This document shows, piece by piece, positions 16,927 through 25,833 of a DNA stretch of 35,630 bases (the first letter of the stretch is position 1; every line of letters starts with the position of its first letter). The stretch lies in assembly GCA_945952345.1 (NCBI GenBank), contig CAMFIS010000015.1, forward strand, positions 1-35,630, written 5' to 3'. This stretch comes from an uncultured Fimbriimonas sp. GTDB lineage: Bacteria > Armatimonadota > Fimbriimonadia > Fimbriimonadales > Fimbriimonadaceae. The position numbers were made by a program, and so were the translations under genes. Under the pieces are notes generated by a model. It was not told where the DNA came from and did no database searches. It was given only the letters and a program-made list of their open reading frames with translations.

Positions 16927-18283
16927 CCTGGCCGTCGATATCGGCGGAGAAAGCGGACGAGTTATTGCCGGGCATCTCGTCGATGGCCGATTGCAGATCG
17001 ACGAAGTCGCCCGCTTTCCCAATGGCCCGATCCAGGTCGATGGGACCACGCGATGGGATATCGAAGGCCTCATCGGGCACGTCAGGCAAGGACTCGCAGC
17101 ATTTGCGGGTCCAGTCGCTTCAGTTGGCGTCGATACGTGGGGAGTCGATTATGTCCTTCTCGACAAAGTTTTGAATCTCGTCGAGCCGCCGTTCCACTAT
17201 CGCGACGCTCGAACCAATGGCGTGATGGAGCGAATGGCGAGTGCCGAGATCTACATGGAATCTGGCATCCAGTTCCTGCCGTTCAACACGATTTTCCAAC
17301 TCGCCGCCACGCCTGCTTCGACCTTTGAAAGGGCCGCGCACTTCATGACGATCCCGGATTACATCCACTTCTGCTTGTCGTCCGAGCGGAGAATTGCCTC
17401 CGAGTTCACCAATGCCACAACTACCCAGCTACTTAACGCGAAGACCGGCACCTGGTCTCCGATGTTGCTCGACTTAGTCGGTACGCCGCCTCGAATCTTT
17501 CCCGAAATCGTTCAGCCCGGCACGACTCTTGGAACGGTTGATGGTCTTGGGGCTAAGCTCATCGCGCCAGCTTGCCACGATACGGGATCAGCGGTTGCTG
17601 CAATTCCGTCGACGTCGCCAAACGTGGTCTGGATCAGTTCGGGTACTTGGTCGCTCCTCGGTGTCGAGCGTCCCGGACCGATAATCTCCGAGGAATCGTA
17701 TCGCTTGAATTACACCAACGAGGGAGGAGTGTACGGTACCACTCGGCTTCTCAAAAACGTGATGGGGCTGTGGATTCTGCAGGAGTGCCGCCGCGATTGG
17801 GGCGGAATCGACTACGGAATCTTGATGCAGGAAGCCCTCATGGCTCAGTCGTTGGGCGTGATCTTCGATGTGGATGATCCTGCGTTTTTGTCGCCGTCTC
17901 GCGCGGAGAGTCGAATGGAAGAGCGCATCGTCGCGTGGATGCGCGAACGAGGATTAGCCGCGCCCTCAACTCGGGGTGAAACGGTGCGGTTGGTGCTGGA
18001 GTCGTTGGCCCACAAGTACGCTGTGCTCATTCGGCAGTTGTCCGAGTTGACGGGAACGAAGTTTGAAGCCGTCCATATCTTTGGTGGCGGTTGCCAGAAC
18101 GAGTTGCTGAATCAGCTAACCGCGGACGCGTGCGGAATTCCGGTCGTGGCGGGTCCAGTGGAGGCGACTGCGATTGGAAACTTACTGGTGCAAATGATCA
18201 CCTTGGGAGAGATTGGGTCGCTGGCTGAGGGACGGCAAATCGTGCGAGATTCTTTCGCGGTTCGGACGTTCCTGCCTGAGTAA
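16919..18283 (+). CDS. rhaB: L-rhamnulokinase
   Basis: A 454-residue FGGY-type sugar kinase. It phosphorylates L-rhamnulose to L-rhamnulose-1-phosphate with ATP in the cytoplasm. Family features are LAVDIGGESGRVI at 4-16, GVDTWGVDYVLLD at 70-82, PPFHYRDARTNG, PACHDTGSAVAAIP with the catalytic-base aspartate, ISSGTWSLLGVE and HIFGGGCQNELLNQLTADA. The start codon is TTG at 16919 and overlaps the lutC stop by eight bases. Both the position at the very start of the family domain and a GGTGAC ribosome site about seven bases upstream support it. The substrate is supported by the ABC transporter and aldolase genes nearby. The gene is convergent with lutB. Confidence 0.94.
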   Translation: MTSLAVDIGGESGRVIAGHLVDGRLQIDEVARFPNGPIQVDGTTRWDIEGLIGHVRQGLAAFAGPVASVGVDTWGVDYVLLDKVLNLVEPPFHYRDARTNGVMERMASAEIYMESGIQFLPFNTIFQLAATPASTFERAAHFMTIPDYIHFCLSSERRIASEFTNATTTQLLNAKTGTWSPMLLDLVGTPPRIFPEIVQPGTTLGTVDGLGAKLIAPACHDTGSAVAAIPSTSPNVVWISSGTWSLLGVERPGPIISEESYRLNYTNEGGVYGTTRLLKNVMGLWILQECRRDWGGIDYGILMQEALMAQSLGVIFDVDDPAFLSPSRAESRMEERIVAWMRERGLAAPSTRGETVRLVLESLAHKYAVLIRQLSELTGTKFEAVHIFGGGCQNELLNQLTADACGIPVVAGPVEATAIGNLLVQMITLGEIGSLAEGRQIVRDSFAVRTFLPE

Positions 18284-18411
18284 GTTTCGTTGTTTCGGGA
18301 GTTGGCCAACAATCCCCCGGTTCACTTGTTCCTCCTTCACCGACCCCTTCGCCAAGGGTGGCTCTTTGGTGGAGTACCCACGGCATTAGAAAAGTCCTCA
18401 GCAACCCGACA
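18284..18411. other. Convergent gap between rhaB and lutB
   Basis: This 128-base gap holds a small CCCTT/AAGGG hairpin near 18342-18358 but no strong T tract, so termination of the two converging transcripts is not obvious here. No gene was seen. Confidence 0.4.
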
Positions 18412-19776
18412 CTACTTTTCGTGTTTCGACCACCAAGCGCGGAAAGATTCGCCTTCTCGCTTTGGCAGTTCTCGCACGCCGGTCCATGCGTTCTTGAGTG
18501 GATGGGGGACGAGGCCCGCCATTGGCACCATCGTCAGTCCGGAGCGCCAGAGGAATGGTCGAGTCGCGCCCATCTCGAACAAGCTCCAAGGAATGCCATC
18601 GTTGATGACCTTCTTGCGATAGCCTTCATCGCGCAACTTAAGCAACATAGACGGAATGGGAATTCGCACCGGACAAACTTCCTCGCACGCACCGCAAAGG
18701 GATGAAGCTTTTGCGAGGTCGCCGTACACTTCCACGCCTTCTAATCCTGGTGCCAGCACCGCCCCAAGTGGCCCCGAGTACACGTGCTGGTAGCCATGTC
18801 CTCCCACTTGCCGATACACCGGACAAGTGTTGAGGCAAGCCCCACACCGGATACACCGAAGGATGTCTTTAAACGGACCATTCAGGATCTTGCTGCGCCC
18901 GTTATCGAGGATGACCAAGTGGACTGCGGCCGGACCGTCGTTCTCGCCCGGTTTCCGCGGACTCGAGATGAAGTGGCAGTAAGTTGTAATGCGCTGGTTG
19001 GTCGCCGATCCGGCTAGAAGCGGCAGGAAAGTCGCGAGGTCAGCTTCGGTGGGGAGCAATTTTTCGAGCCCCATCACCGCGATGTGAGTGTCGGTCATCG
19101 TCGTCGAAAGGCGGCTATTGCCTTCGTTCTCAATCAGCACAATTCGTCCCGTCTCGGCGATGCCGAAGTTCACTCCGCTGATTCCGATTGGGGCTTCGTG
19201 AAACTTCTGTCGCAGATACTTGCGGGCCTGAGCCGCGAGTTCTTCCGGGACGTCGGTCTTGGGTCCCAGCTTCTCGCGGACGAAACTGTCGGAGACTTCG
19301 AATCGGTTTTTATGGATGATTGGGGTAACAATGTGAGTCGGAACGTCGCCATCGATCTGCACCACAAACTCGCCAAGGTCGGTTTCGACCGGTTTAAATC
19401 CCGCCGCCTCCAAGTGCTCGTTGAGGTGGATTTCCTCGGTCGCCATCGACTTGGCTTTAACGATGGTCGAACCCGCCGGAGCCGCCTCTCGGCAGATGCC
19501 GAGGATGATTTCGTTCGCTTCCTTAGCGTCTTCCGCCCAATGAACCTGAATCCCATTTTCAACACACTTCTGCTCGAATTGCTGAAGAAGTTCTCCCAAA
19601 TGGTCTAAGACGTAGCCTTTCGTCGCCGCGCCGAAATCTTGAGCTGCACTGGCGGACCCGAAGAATTTTTCAAGGGCTTCGACTCGGTGCGTAGTTTTGG
19701 GAGCCGAGGCCTTGAGGACGTTCTTACTCTGGACGTCGGGGATGGTGGTGGCGTATTTGTCGACGCGTGTGCTCAT
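18412..19776 (-). CDS. lutB: Lactate utilization protein B (LUD plus 4Fe-4S)
   Basis: A 454-residue iron-sulfur protein of the LutABC lactate oxidation complex. It has an N-terminal LUD domain (about 40-290, with SMATEEIHLNEHLEAAGF and FGIAETGRIVLIENEGNSR) and a ferredoxin-like part: C308, C311, C314 and C318 in CIRCGACLNTCPVY, and C361, C364 and C368 in CGACEEVCPV. The ATG at 19776 (MSTRVDKYATTIPD) fits the family start and is preceded by GGGTGAT six bases upstream; the frame runs 36 codons further upstream into repeat sequence, which is unlikely to be coding here. The ATG overlaps the stop of the 99-codon ORF before it (ATGA), so it may be coupled to lutA through that ORF. Confidence 0.94.
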   Translation of the reverse strand: MSTRVDKYATTIPDVQSKNVLKASAPKTTHRVEALEKFFGSASAAQDFGAATKGYVLDHLGELLQQFEQKCVENGIQVHWAEDAKEANEIILGICREAAPAGSTIVKAKSMATEEIHLNEHLEAAGFKPVETDLGEFVVQIDGDVPTHIVTPIIHKNRFEVSDSFVREKLGPKTDVPEELAAQARKYLRQKFHEAPIGISGVNFGIAETGRIVLIENEGNSRLSTTMTDTHIAVMGLEKLLPTEADLATFLPLLAGSATNQRITTYCHFISSPRKPGENDGPAAVHLVILDNGRSKILNGPFKDILRCIRCGACLNTCPVYRQVGGHGYQHVYSGPLGAVLAPGLEGVEVYGDLAKASSLCGACEEVCPVRIPIPSMLLKLRDEGYRKKVINDGIPWSLFEMGATRPFLWRSGLTMVPMAGLVPHPLKNAWTGVRELPKREGESFRAWWSKHEK

Positions 19777-20072
19777 AGATTTATCACCCGCAGCGGTTGC
19801 CAATTTTTGGATATAGGAAGTAACCACGCTACACCCCTGAGGGTGTCGTTGAGCGGGCCGTAGGTGGAGGAGCGAAGCTCCCATGGGTGGGGGTAGTCCT
19901 GCGAGAAGCCGTCCACCCCCTCAGTCTTATCTTCGCTTGAGGCTCGATAAGCCAGCCTCACTTTTCTTAGCCTTTGTGGCAAAGAAAAGCAAGGGCTCTC
20001 CCCCAGGGGGGCAGCGTGGTTAGTCTGCTCATACGAAGTTTGGGACCAGCTCCTAGCACTAGTAGAACTCAT
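19773..20072 (-). CDS. 99-codon repeat-derived ORF bridging lutA and lutB
   Basis: An ATG at 20072 overlaps the lutA stop (TGATATGA context) and has a near-perfect ribosome site, GGAGGTGAT at 20081-20073. The frame stays open for 99 codons, through the terminal-inverted-repeat element at 19821-20022, and its stop at 19775-19773 overlaps the lutB ATG. The peptide is Pro/Arg/Ser-rich and shows no domain. It is probably not a conserved protein, but a reading frame kept open so that ribosomes can pass from lutA to lutB. An ordinary lutA-lutB operon would have no insert here. Whether the peptide is made is unknown. Confidence 0.5.
   Translation of the reverse strand: MSSTSARSWSQTSYEQTNHAAPLGESPCFSLPQRLRKVRLAYRASSEDKTEGVDGFSQDYPHPWELRSSTYGPLNDTLRGVAWLLPISKNWQPLRVINL
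19821..20022. mobile_element. 202-bp MITE-like element with terminal inverted repeats
   Basis: The ends are TAACCACGCT (19821-19830) and its exact complement AGCGTGGTTA (20013-20022), each continuing inward into an imperfect C-rich/G-rich hairpin (ACACCCCTGAGGGTGT on the left, CCCCCAGGGGGG on the right). Internal palindromes include GGAGC/GCTCC, GAGGCT/AGCCTC and TTTTCTT/AAGAAAA. TA sits at both outer ends, as expected of a TA target duplication, though it may just be part of the inverted repeat. There is no transposase gene. The left 42 bases match 37 of 42 bases at 35586-35627, which shows the family is dispersed. Confidence 0.65.
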
Positions 20073-20755
20073 ATCACCTCCGCCAAAATCTCAGCGTAGT
20101 GCCGCACCGGAATCCTTGTGCCGTCCTTCCGCATCAGTCCGCCCAGGTGCATCAAGCAACCCATGTCGCCACTCACAATCTCGTCCGGCTCATTGGCCAA
20201 AAGCGTCCGAACCTTTTCGTGCCCTATCCGCTCCGACAGATGCGGCTCGACCACGCAGAACGCGCCCCCAAAGCCGCAGCACTGATCTCCATTCTCAATT
20301 GGCAAGAGCTCGACTCCGTCCACCGAAGCCAGCAACATCTCGGCTTGAGCAGATACTCCGATCGCTCGTCCATGGCAAGCGCGGTGGAAAGCTATGCGGC
20401 GCTTGTACGTTTTGGTACCTGACCACTCCGAAAGCCCAACTACAGATGTCAAAAACTCAGAGAGTTCGTAGCACATGGGAGGCTTCTCGTCGGGGAACAA
20501 GAGGTGATATCCCTCGCGTACCATTGCCGCACAAGATGCGCTCGGCGTGACCACGAGGCGGTCGTCGGGAAACATGACCGACTGGCAATACCGTGCCACC
20601 TCGCGCGCATGCCCCCAGTCGCCAGCATTAAACGGCGGCTGGCCGCAGCACGTCTGGCGGTCATCGAAATGTACGTGGTAGCCCAGATGCTTCAGAATCT
20701 TGGTCGTCGAGATTCCCACATTGCCATAAAAGGCATCGCAGAGGCAAGTCAGCAT
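20069..20755 (-). CDS. lutA: Lactate utilization protein A (CCG-domain protein)
   Basis: A 228-residue protein with two cysteine-rich CCG domains, the layout of LutA/GlcF-like subunits that bind a Fe-S cluster or haem-like cofactor in lactate oxidation. Motifs are TCCGQPPFNAGDW near residue 36 and QCCGFGGAFCVVEP near 169, with CHGRAIGV between them. The ATG at 20755 is preferred; a TTG one codon upstream is also possible. It follows rhaEW by about 20 bases and its stop overlaps the ATG of the bridging ORF. Together with LutB and LutC it would convert L-lactate, the product of lactaldehyde oxidation, to pyruvate. The electron acceptor is not visible. Confidence 0.93.
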   Translation of the reverse strand: MLTCLCDAFYGNVGISTTKILKHLGYHVHFDDRQTCCGQPPFNAGDWGHAREVARYCQSVMFPDDRLVVTPSASCAAMVREGYHLLFPDEKPPMCYELSEFLTSVVGLSEWSGTKTYKRRIAFHRACHGRAIGVSAQAEMLLASVDGVELLPIENGDQCCGFGGAFCVVEPHLSERIGHEKVRTLLANEPDEIVSGDMGCLMHLGGLMRKDGTRIPVRHYAEILAEVI

Positions 20756-20775
20756 CAAATGAACTGACTTCGCTT

Positions 20776-22839
20776 CTACCGTAGGAATCCCTCCTTGTTG
20801 CCGCCATCGACGGTGATCACGCAGCCCGTGGTTCGACTGCTTCGAGCATCGCTACACAGCCAACAGATGGCTTCCGCGCAGTCATTCGGCGTCACCACCG
20901 TACCCAGCAAAGACCGCTTCGCGTAATGTTCGACCAGTTCCTCGGGTCGGATTCCGAGGGCCTTCGCCGTCTGCTCCTTCCACTCCGCCGACCAGATCGC
21001 CGAATCGGTCACCACGCCGTCAGGATTGATGGCGTTACAACGAATTCCGTGCTTGGCGAAGTCGGCGGCAGTGACCCGCATGAGATGAAGTTCAAAAGCC
21101 TTTGCGGCAGAATAAAGGGCCGCGTTACTTCCCGCGGCGACGCCATTCTTGCTGCCGACCACCACGCAAGAGCCACCCGTGCCTTGCGCGACCATGATCT
21201 TGATCGCCTCACCGAGGGTGTCGAAGTAGCCCTTCATCAAGAGATCGCTGAGAAGCTTATAGTCTGCCTCGGGTGTGTCGACCACCGAGCCGCGGCGAGC
21301 GTTGCCCGCGTTTGCGACAATCATGTCGATACCGCCCCAAGTCTCCACCACGTTCTGAATCGCAGAAGCGATCGATTGAGTCGAAGTGACATCGCAATAC
21401 ACGCCGTGGACCGCGCCTTTCACGTCGATTTCCTTCTGCAACTCATCCGAAGTCGAGGCAAGCATGTCGCGATTGATGTCGAAGAGCGCGACGTGCGCTC
21501 CAAGCGAGAGCAGCTTTCGAGCGGTGGCCTTGCCGATTCCCGACGCTCCACCCGTGACAACCGCAATCTGCCCCGTCAGTTCTTTCTCAGGTGGCATGCG
21601 CTTCAGCTTCGCTTCTTCCAACAGCCAATATTCAATATTGAAAGCTTCCTGCTCGGGCAATGCGACGTAAGTGCTCACCCGCTCAGCGCCCTTCATCACC
21701 GCGATGGCGTTCTTATAGAATTCGCCCGTTACCCTTGCTTCGCGTGTGTTTTTGCCGAAGCTCACCATTCCGAGGCCAGGCAACAAAACGATGCTCGGAT
21801 TGGGGTTTCGAATCGCAGGAGAATCGGTGTGCTTACACCGCTCGTAATACGCTTTGTAATCCTTTCGAAAGTAAGCAAATGCCTCGTCGATCTTCGCACC
21901 GTCGGTCGTTGGCTCCAGGACCAGCGGACGAATCTTCGTTCGAAGGAAATGGTCCGGACACGAGGTACCGAGACGAGCTAACCGTTCCATCTCGCTGCCT
22001 TCGAGGTATTCCAAAACCGCGGCAGATTCGTCGACGTGGGCAATCAGCCGACGACTATTCCACGCCACTCGCCCCCGCAGCAACGGGAGCATTTCACGAA
22101 GAGAAACCGACGTCTTCGTGTCAGTCTTAAATCCGAACGGTTGCGCGTTCTTTGTATTGGCCTCAATGAATTCGGTCGCCTGATTGATGAATTTCAGCGT
22201 GAGTTCGTAGCACTCCTGCCATGTGTCCGCCCAGCAGATAAAGCCATGGGACTGCATCATTGCAGCTTTGATGTCTGGGTTCGCAACGATCAGATCGCGA
22301 AGCATGAGCCCGAGGTCGAAACCGGGACGTTTCCACGGAAGGAATCCCATTTCACCCCCAAATGCCTTCTTGGTCAGCTCCTCGCAATCCGCGGCGGCAG
22401 CCAGAGCGATGACCGAGTCGGAATGCATGTGCGAGACCGCCGCGAACGGCACGTAGGCATGAAGCGGAGTATCGATCGACGGCGCTGACGGATTGAGGTT
22501 GAAGATGCAGTGCTGGTACATGCCCACCACCACATCTTCGTGCAAACCTTGCTCGCGGACGATTCGCTCCAAATCCAAGACCTTGGCTTGATATAGCGAT
22601 GCGAAGTTGGCCCGTTTGGCCGAGCCAAGATCTCCACCCGATCCTTTCACCCAAAGAACCTCGGTCTCGTGCCCCGTCAGCGGGTCTGCCATCGTCACTT
22701 TGGACGATGTATTTCCACCACCGAAGTTGGTGATCCGGGGATCGGAACCAAGCAGGTTGGAGGCGTAAACGAGGAGGTCGACAGGGTCTTTGGGGGCCGC
22801 CGAAGAATCCCAGCGGCTTTGGATCAGGTTATCACTCAT
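20776..22839 (-). CDS. rhaEW: Bifunctional rhamnulose-1-phosphate aldolase / lactaldehyde dehydrogenase
   Basis: A 687-residue fusion. The first half is a class II aldolase/adducin-type domain: FGGGNTSSKV at 39-48, LWVKGSGGDLG at 62-72, and the metal-binding HMHSD at 137-141. It would cleave L-rhamnulose-1-phosphate to DHAP and L-lactaldehyde. The second half, from about residue 425, is a short-chain dehydrogenase: TGGASGIG at 429-436, NAG near 510, and YSAAK at 576-580 with a preceding VGSKNG serine. It would oxidise lactaldehyde to L-lactate with NAD. This matches the known RhaEW/YuxG architecture. Its 1-base stop-start overlap with rhaS (TAATG) puts it in the transporter operon. Lactate then goes to LutABC, encoded just downstream. 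Confidence 0.95.
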   Translation of the reverse strand: MSDNLIQSRWDSSAAPKDPVDLLVYASNLLGSDPRITNFGGGNTSSKVTMADPLTGHETEVLWVKGSGGDLGSAKRANFASLYQAKVLDLERIVREQGLHEDVVVGMYQHCIFNLNPSAPSIDTPLHAYVPFAAVSHMHSDSVIALAAAADCEELTKKAFGGEMGFLPWKRPGFDLGLMLRDLIVANPDIKAAMMQSHGFICWADTWQECYELTLKFINQATEFIEANTKNAQPFGFKTDTKTSVSLREMLPLLRGRVAWNSRRLIAHVDESAAVLEYLEGSEMERLARLGTSCPDHFLRTKIRPLVLEPTTDGAKIDEAFAYFRKDYKAYYERCKHTDSPAIRNPNPSIVLLPGLGMVSFGKNTREARVTGEFYKNAIAVMKGAERVSTYVALPEQEAFNIEYWLLEEAKLKRMPPEKELTGQIAVVTGGASGIGKATARKLLSLGAHVALFDINRDMLASTSDELQKEIDVKGAVHGVYCDVTSTQSIASAIQNVVETWGGIDMIVANAGNARRGSVVDTPEADYKLLSDLLMKGYFDTLGEAIKIMVAQGTGGSCVVVGSKNGVAAGSNAALYSAAKAFELHLMRVTAADFAKHGIRCNAINPDGVVTDSAIWSAEWKEQTAKALGIRPEELVEHYAKRSLLGTVVTPNDCAEAICWLCSDARSSRTTGCVITVDGGNKEGFLR

Positions 22840-23918
22840 TAGAAGTCGTACTTGTCGATATTGGTTTTGTCGAAGGTCAGCAGGTCACCTGCGTAGACAA
22901 CTCCCTTGTCGTCCAATTTGTACTTCTTGCCGTCCGGACCATCTACTTCGGTGCCGAACTTCAGGTCGATTTTCTTGCGCTTTGCCGACGTACCAAGGCA
23001 TGCAGCCAGCGTGCCCATGTCCTTCGGAGACCAGAGCTGGAAGCCTTCGATGACTCCTTTGTCGACGTACTTCTTCAACTGCTTCGGCGTGCTGAGACCC
23101 GTCAGGTGGATTCCACCATTCTTGGCCTTGGGACCACCTGGGTAATTGCCGGAATTCTCTAGAACTTGCGCGGCAGCGGCCAGGCCAACCGAGGTCGGCG
23201 AAAGCACGCCCTTCAGGTTCGGATACTTGGTGAGAAGGCCTTCCATTTCGGTCGAGGACTTCATCGGTTCGTCATTGCCGTAAACCGTGTCGACCAGCTT
23301 CATCTTGGAGTACTTCGGATCCTTCAGCTTCTCCTTGATCGTCGCGATCCACGTGTTCTGGTTCGAAGCCGTGGTGGTCGCGCTGAGGATGGCAAACTCG
23401 CCTTCATAGTTCATCTGCTTACCCATCAGCTCCAGCTGAGACTCGCCAACTTTTGCGAAGTCGGTCGGCAAAATTCCTGCGGCGCGGTGGCTCTCGTTGC
23501 CGGTGAGGTCAGCATCGACGGTGAGGACGATGATGCCCTTGGCTTTCGCGTCATCGAGAACTTCGTTTAAGGTGTTAGGTGCGTTGGCGGCGAGGACGAT
23601 CACATCGACTTTTCGCTGAATCTGATCCTTGATGATCGGAATCTGCGAAGTCGGGTCGGCGGTCGCCGGCCCCTGCTCTTGATAGTCGAAATTGTATTTA
23701 GCTTTCGCCTCATCGATTCCCTGACCCACCGGCTTGAAGTAAGGGTTGGCGGTGTCTTTGGGAATGAAAACGACTTTCAGCTTTTCGCCCGTATCTCCGC
23801 TTGGAGCCGAGTTGCCAGTGTTGGTCGCCGTGGAGGAAGTGTCGGTGCCCGATCCACCGGAATTACATCCGGCCAGAACCAGCGCGCCGAGAAGAAGAAG
23901 GGACGAGAAGTGCTTCAT
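22839..23918 (-). CDS. rhaS: Rhamnose ABC transporter, substrate-binding lipoprotein
   Basis: A 359-residue periplasmic binding protein of the ribose/rhamnose type. The lipoprotein signal MKHFSSLLLLGALVLAGC has its cysteine at residue 18, followed by a Gly/Ser/Thr linker and the Peripla_BP_4-like domain (VVFIPKDTANPYFKPVGQGIDEA, IPIIKDQIQRKVDVIVLAANAPN, KGIIVLTVDADL). In diderms this protein is usually soluble; a lipid anchor is an unusual but seen variant. It overlaps the rhaQ stop (ATGA) and the rhaEW start (TAATG). The substrate is inferred from context: rhaB and rhaEW are in the same locus. Confidence 0.92.
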   Translation of the reverse strand: MKHFSSLLLLGALVLAGCNSGGSGTDTSSTATNTGNSAPSGDTGEKLKVVFIPKDTANPYFKPVGQGIDEAKAKYNFDYQEQGPATADPTSQIPIIKDQIQRKVDVIVLAANAPNTLNEVLDDAKAKGIIVLTVDADLTGNESHRAAGILPTDFAKVGESQLELMGKQMNYEGEFAILSATTTASNQNTWIATIKEKLKDPKYSKMKLVDTVYGNDEPMKSSTEMEGLLTKYPNLKGVLSPTSVGLAAAAQVLENSGNYPGGPKAKNGGIHLTGLSTPKQLKKYVDKGVIEGFQLWSPKDMGTLAACLGTSAKRKKIDLKFGTEVDGPDGKKYKLDDKGVVYAGDLLTFDKTNIDKYDF

Positions 23919-24871
23919 GGCTTGGTACTCAGTTTAGTTGGTTTGGGAAGCCGATGAGAAGCGATTGAGGTCGCAACTTGCTGGCCAAAGACAGAAACGA
24001 TAAGAATGAGGCCGATGATCGTGAGTTGATACTCGGCTTTGATATTCATTACTCCCATTCCGGTGGTCACGAAATACATGAGGAGCCAGGAGAGGAGGGT
24101 GCCGACCATGGTGCCCTTGCCGCCGGAGATTGCGGTTCCACCCGCGACTACGATGGTGATGGCTTGGAGTTCAATTCCTGGCGCCATGTCTGGTCGGGCG
24201 ACTCCCAATCGCGAGTCCATGCAGAATGCGGCGATGCCGATCAGCGCACCGGATACCGCGAACGCGGTGATCGTCGCTCGGTCGACCGGGAATCCGGCGT
24301 AGCGAGCGGCTTCGCTGTTGGTGCCAATTCCAAAAAGCCATCGACCCAGCACCTTGCGATGAAGCACAAGTCCTATCACCAAGGCGAACACGAGGAAGAT
24401 GACCAGCGGATACGGCATGCCGAGCAGGCTCAAACGGTCCAATCCTTTCACGTTCGGTGCGACTTCGGCGCTGTCGGCTTGCAGCATCGCCTTCGCGATG
24501 CCACGGTAAATCGCCATCGTCGCCAACGTCACGAGGAACGATGGAAGTTTCGCCTTGGTGATAATAATGCCGTTGATTCCGCCCATTACTGCGCCGAGCA
24601 ATACCGCGATTAGGATCGCCACTGGGGCGGAAGCATGTCCGGCAAGCTTCGGCATCAGGCACGCGGTGAGGACCAAAATTGAACCGACCGAGAGATCGAT
24701 GTTGCCCGCGATGATGATGAGCGTCATCCCGATCGCCATAAGACCCGTCTCGGCGAGAATGGTCGTGTTGCTGATCAGATAAGGAATATCGCGGAAGTCT
24801 TTGCTCAGATACCAGAACAAGGCGAACACCGCAATGGAAAGGATTGCCGGAATCCATTCGGGTCGCTTCAT
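23915..24871 (-). CDS. rhaQ: Rhamnose ABC transporter permease
   Basis: A 318-residue integral membrane permease of the ribose/xylose/rhamnose ABC family (BPD_transp_2). About eight to ten hydrophobic segments are visible. The family motif around GMTLIIIAGNIDLSVGSILVL and the later SAISGGKGTMVG-like loop (GGTAISGGKGTMVGTLL) are present. The ATG at 24871 (MKRPEWIPAILSIAV) overlaps the rhaP stop by four bases and is the natural start; the reading frame runs on upstream through the rhaP gene, but that extension is an out-of-frame shadow of it. It forms a heterodimer with RhaP. The assignment of P versus Q is by gene order only. Confidence 0.92.
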   Translation of the reverse strand: MKRPEWIPAILSIAVFALFWYLSKDFRDIPYLISNTTILAETGLMAIGMTLIIIAGNIDLSVGSILVLTACLMPKLAGHASAPVAILIAVLLGAVMGGINGIIITKAKLPSFLVTLATMAIYRGIAKAMLQADSAEVAPNVKGLDRLSLLGMPYPLVIFLVFALVIGLVLHRKVLGRWLFGIGTNSEAARYAGFPVDRATITAFAVSGALIGIAAFCMDSRLGVARPDMAPGIELQAITIVVAGGTAISGGKGTMVGTLLSWLLMYFVTTGMGVMNIKAEYQLTIIGLILIVSVFGQQVATSIASHRLPKPTKLSTKP

Positions 24872-25833
24872 GCCGCCGCTCCTTGCTTCTTCACCCCGCG
24901 CGAGAGTGCGTCGATGAGAAGCGCGATGAGGATGGTCAGGCCGTACACCAGCGTCTGGTAATCGGCAGGGACTTTGAGCACGACGAGCGCAACGTTGATT
25001 ACCGCAAGCAGCGCGCAACCGAGGACGACACCGAGCGTGCTGCCCGATCCGCCCGTGATCTTCACTCCACCGATGGCGACCGAGGCGATGACCAGCAGCT
25101 CGAATCCTGAGCCTGCCGACGCTGGACTCGCGTTGCCAAATCTCGACAAGAACATGACGCCCGCTATGCCGCCCGTTAGCCCAGACAGGGCATAGCACGC
25201 CATTTGAACCTTATTCGGTGAGATGCCTCGCAAGTACGCGGCTGAAGGATTGCTGCCGTAGGCGAATACATTGCCGAAAAACTGCGAGAACCGGGCGAGG
25301 AGAGCGGTGATGATGCCAAGCAAAAGCGCGAAGATGAGAAGCCATGAGACCGTCACCTCACGAACAGTGATGCCGGAGTGGGCCAGTACGGTGAGGCGAT
25401 CCGGAACTAGGCTCGCGTCGATCTGGTCGCCGCCACACACCATGTAAGTAAGTCCTCGGAATAGCGTTAGGGTTCCAATTGTGGTTACGACCGCCGGAAT
25501 CTTGGCATAGGTGATCAGTGCGCCGTTGAGGATTCCGAGAATGAGGCCAATGGTGGCCCCGATTGCGAACAGCATCGGCACGCCAAGATCAGGATGGGAC
25601 TTCAGCAAGACTCCAACGGCAATCGCGCTGAGGCCGATGATTGAGCCAATAGAAATATCGATTCCGCGAATAACGATGACCGGGAACTGACCGATGGCAG
25701 CTGTGAGCAGCAACGGCATCCAGAGCAGAATGCTGTCGATGTTATGCGGGTCGATGAAGTTTCGATCCTTCATCGTGCAAGCAACACACAGGACAATAAC
25801 GACGGCCAACAGCCCCAACTCGCGCCACTTCAT
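24868..25833 (-). CDS. rhaP: Rhamnose ABC transporter permease
   Basis: A 321-residue permease of the same family as its neighbour. It has multiple hydrophobic segments, a GIDISIGSIIGLSAIAVG motif in the position of the neighbour's GNIDLSVGS, a THIGTLTLFRGL-type segment (TTIGTLTLFRGLTYMV) and GGVKITGGSGSTLGVVLG near the C-terminus. It should form one half of the membrane channel for rhamnose, energised by RhaT. The ATG at 25833 overlaps the rhaT stop (ATGA) and the gene is coupled downstream to rhaQ by another ATGA. Substrate specificity is inferred from the catabolic genes in the operon. Confidence 0.92.
   Translation of the reverse strand: MKWRELGLLAVVIVLCVACTMKDRNFIDPHNIDSILLWMPLLLTAAIGQFPVIVIRGIDISIGSIIGLSAIAVGVLLKSHPDLGVPMLFAIGATIGLILGILNGALITYAKIPAVVTTIGTLTLFRGLTYMVCGGDQIDASLVPDRLTVLAHSGITVREVTVSWLLIFALLLGIITALLARFSQFFGNVFAYGSNPSAAYLRGISPNKVQMACYALSGLTGGIAGVMFLSRFGNASPASAGSGFELLVIASVAIGGVKITGGSGSTLGVVLGCALLAVINVALVVLKVPADYQTLVYGLTILIALLIDALSRGVKKQGAAA

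Noticed and set aside
20926-21981. A 351-codon open frame on the plus strand opposite rhaEW
   Set aside because: Antisense shadow of the bifunctional aldolase/dehydrogenase gene. It is rich in Arg and His and has no recognisable domain.
24872-25198. Upstream extension of the rhaQ frame
   Set aside because: It lies over rhaP in another frame and is Arg-rich. The ATG at 24871 overlapping the rhaP stop is the natural start.
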